The notes under the pieces are model-generated. The model was not told where the DNA came from. It made no database searches and saw nothing but the letters and a program-made list of their open reading frames with translations. 64,000 nucleotides of DNA from Dyadobacter diqingensis (GTDB taxonomy: Bacteria > Bacteroidota > Bacteroidia > Cytophagales > Spirosomataceae). Below are positions 63,798-64,000 of the stretch, one piece after another. Positions within the stretch are counted from its first letter, which is position 1; each line of letters begins with the position of its first letter. Position numbers and translations under genes: made by a program. Location: positions 753,392 through 817,391 of the forward strand of contig NZ_JAMXKF010000002.1 in assembly GCF_024220585.1 (NCBI RefSeq), in the 5' to 3' direction.

Positions 63798-64000
63798 TCA
63801 ACTGAAAATGAGAAAGATAATTATAAATAATTTTATATTTTCTTTTAGAAATTTAAGACCACCGTAAATGAGTTTGCAGGCTGATTGATAGTTGAGGCTC
63901 ATCATTTCGGCTATTTCTTCGTTACTAAAATTGTGAAAATACCGAAGGTTTATTGCTTCCTGCTGGCGTCTGGACAATTTCAAAATAGCTTTTTGCAGCC
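63798..64000 (-). CDS. ECF-type sigma-70 factor, C-terminal end only
   Basis: The frame runs to the right edge, so only about 67 residues of the C-terminus are visible. They contain the sigma region 4 pattern K-L-S-R-R-Q-Q-E-A-I-N-L-R-Y-F and F-S-N-E-E-I-A-E-M-M-S-L-N-Y-Q-S-A, normal for Bacteroidota ECF factors. The tail ends in an unusually hydrophobic stretch (L-F-I-I-I-F-L-I-F). It lies 86 bases before fecR in the usual sigma-antisigma-receptor order. Confidence 0.88.
   Translation of the reverse strand, partial: LQKAILKLSRRQQEAINLRYFHNFSNEEIAEMMSLNYQSACKLIYGGLKFLKENIKLFIIIFLIFS

Overview
The window looks like a chromosome segment of a Bacteroidota bacterium, most likely a Cytophagales / Dyadobacter-like soil or marine organism; the genus is a guess from gene style, not a match. 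Supporting signs are SusC/SusD pairs, TonB-dependent receptors with FecR and an ECF sigma factor, a type IX secretion C-terminal sorting domain, A-rich start regions without strong Shine-Dalgarno sites, and Bacteroidota promoters of the TTTG-N20-TAnnTTTG type. No rRNA, tRNA, CRISPR array or intact insertion sequence was seen.

Region 1 (1-22.7 kb) is a sulfatase island. It has a truncated SusD followed by two sulfatases, an orphan MetQ-type lipoprotein, a secreted alpha/beta hydrolase, a TolB-like propeller, three related sulfatases (one divergent from two tandem ones), and a minus-strand operon SusC-SusD-sulfatase-sulfatase. In total there are seven sulfatases and no recognisable glycoside hydrolase or polysaccharide lyase. 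The SusC operon has a 600-base leader holding a promoter, a palindrome at the start site, a 30-codon reading frame whose last sense codon is Cys inside an intrinsic terminator hairpin, and a second small reading frame. The promoter and palindrome recur in front of the divergent sulfatase, and the palindrome recurs in front of metQ. I read this as a sulfur-starvation regulon with a cysteine-sensing attenuator. That is a hypothesis and the main discovery candidate.

Region 2 (22.7-41.9 kb) is ordinary accessory and housekeeping content: PhzF-like isomerase, di-haem peroxidase, ScyD-like lipoprotein, HD hydrolase, two small lipoproteins, a Crp/Fnr regulator with a matching operator before an SDR-SMR pair, FKBP-type lipoprotein, TlpA-like thioredoxin, PadR plus orphan FtsX-type permease, DUF4932-like metalloprotein, GNAT, and a MocR regulator divergent from azoreductase and an AhpD-like protein.

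Region 3 (41.9-57.6 kb) is a surface-protein and signalling block. Six paralogous secreted proteins with a near-constant N-terminal module and variable C-terminal domains (mostly C1q/TNF-like jelly rolls), a further secreted protein and a CshA-repeat/T9SS protein lie head to tail on the minus strand. Degenerate REP-like palindromes sit between several of them. Four LuxR-type response regulators (two with degraded receiver sites) and a large two-component-propeller histidine kinase flank the array.

Region 4 (57.8-64 kb) is a minus-strand cell-surface signalling unit: partial ECF sigma, FecR anti-sigma, STN-containing TonB receptor and a PafA-like phosphatase.
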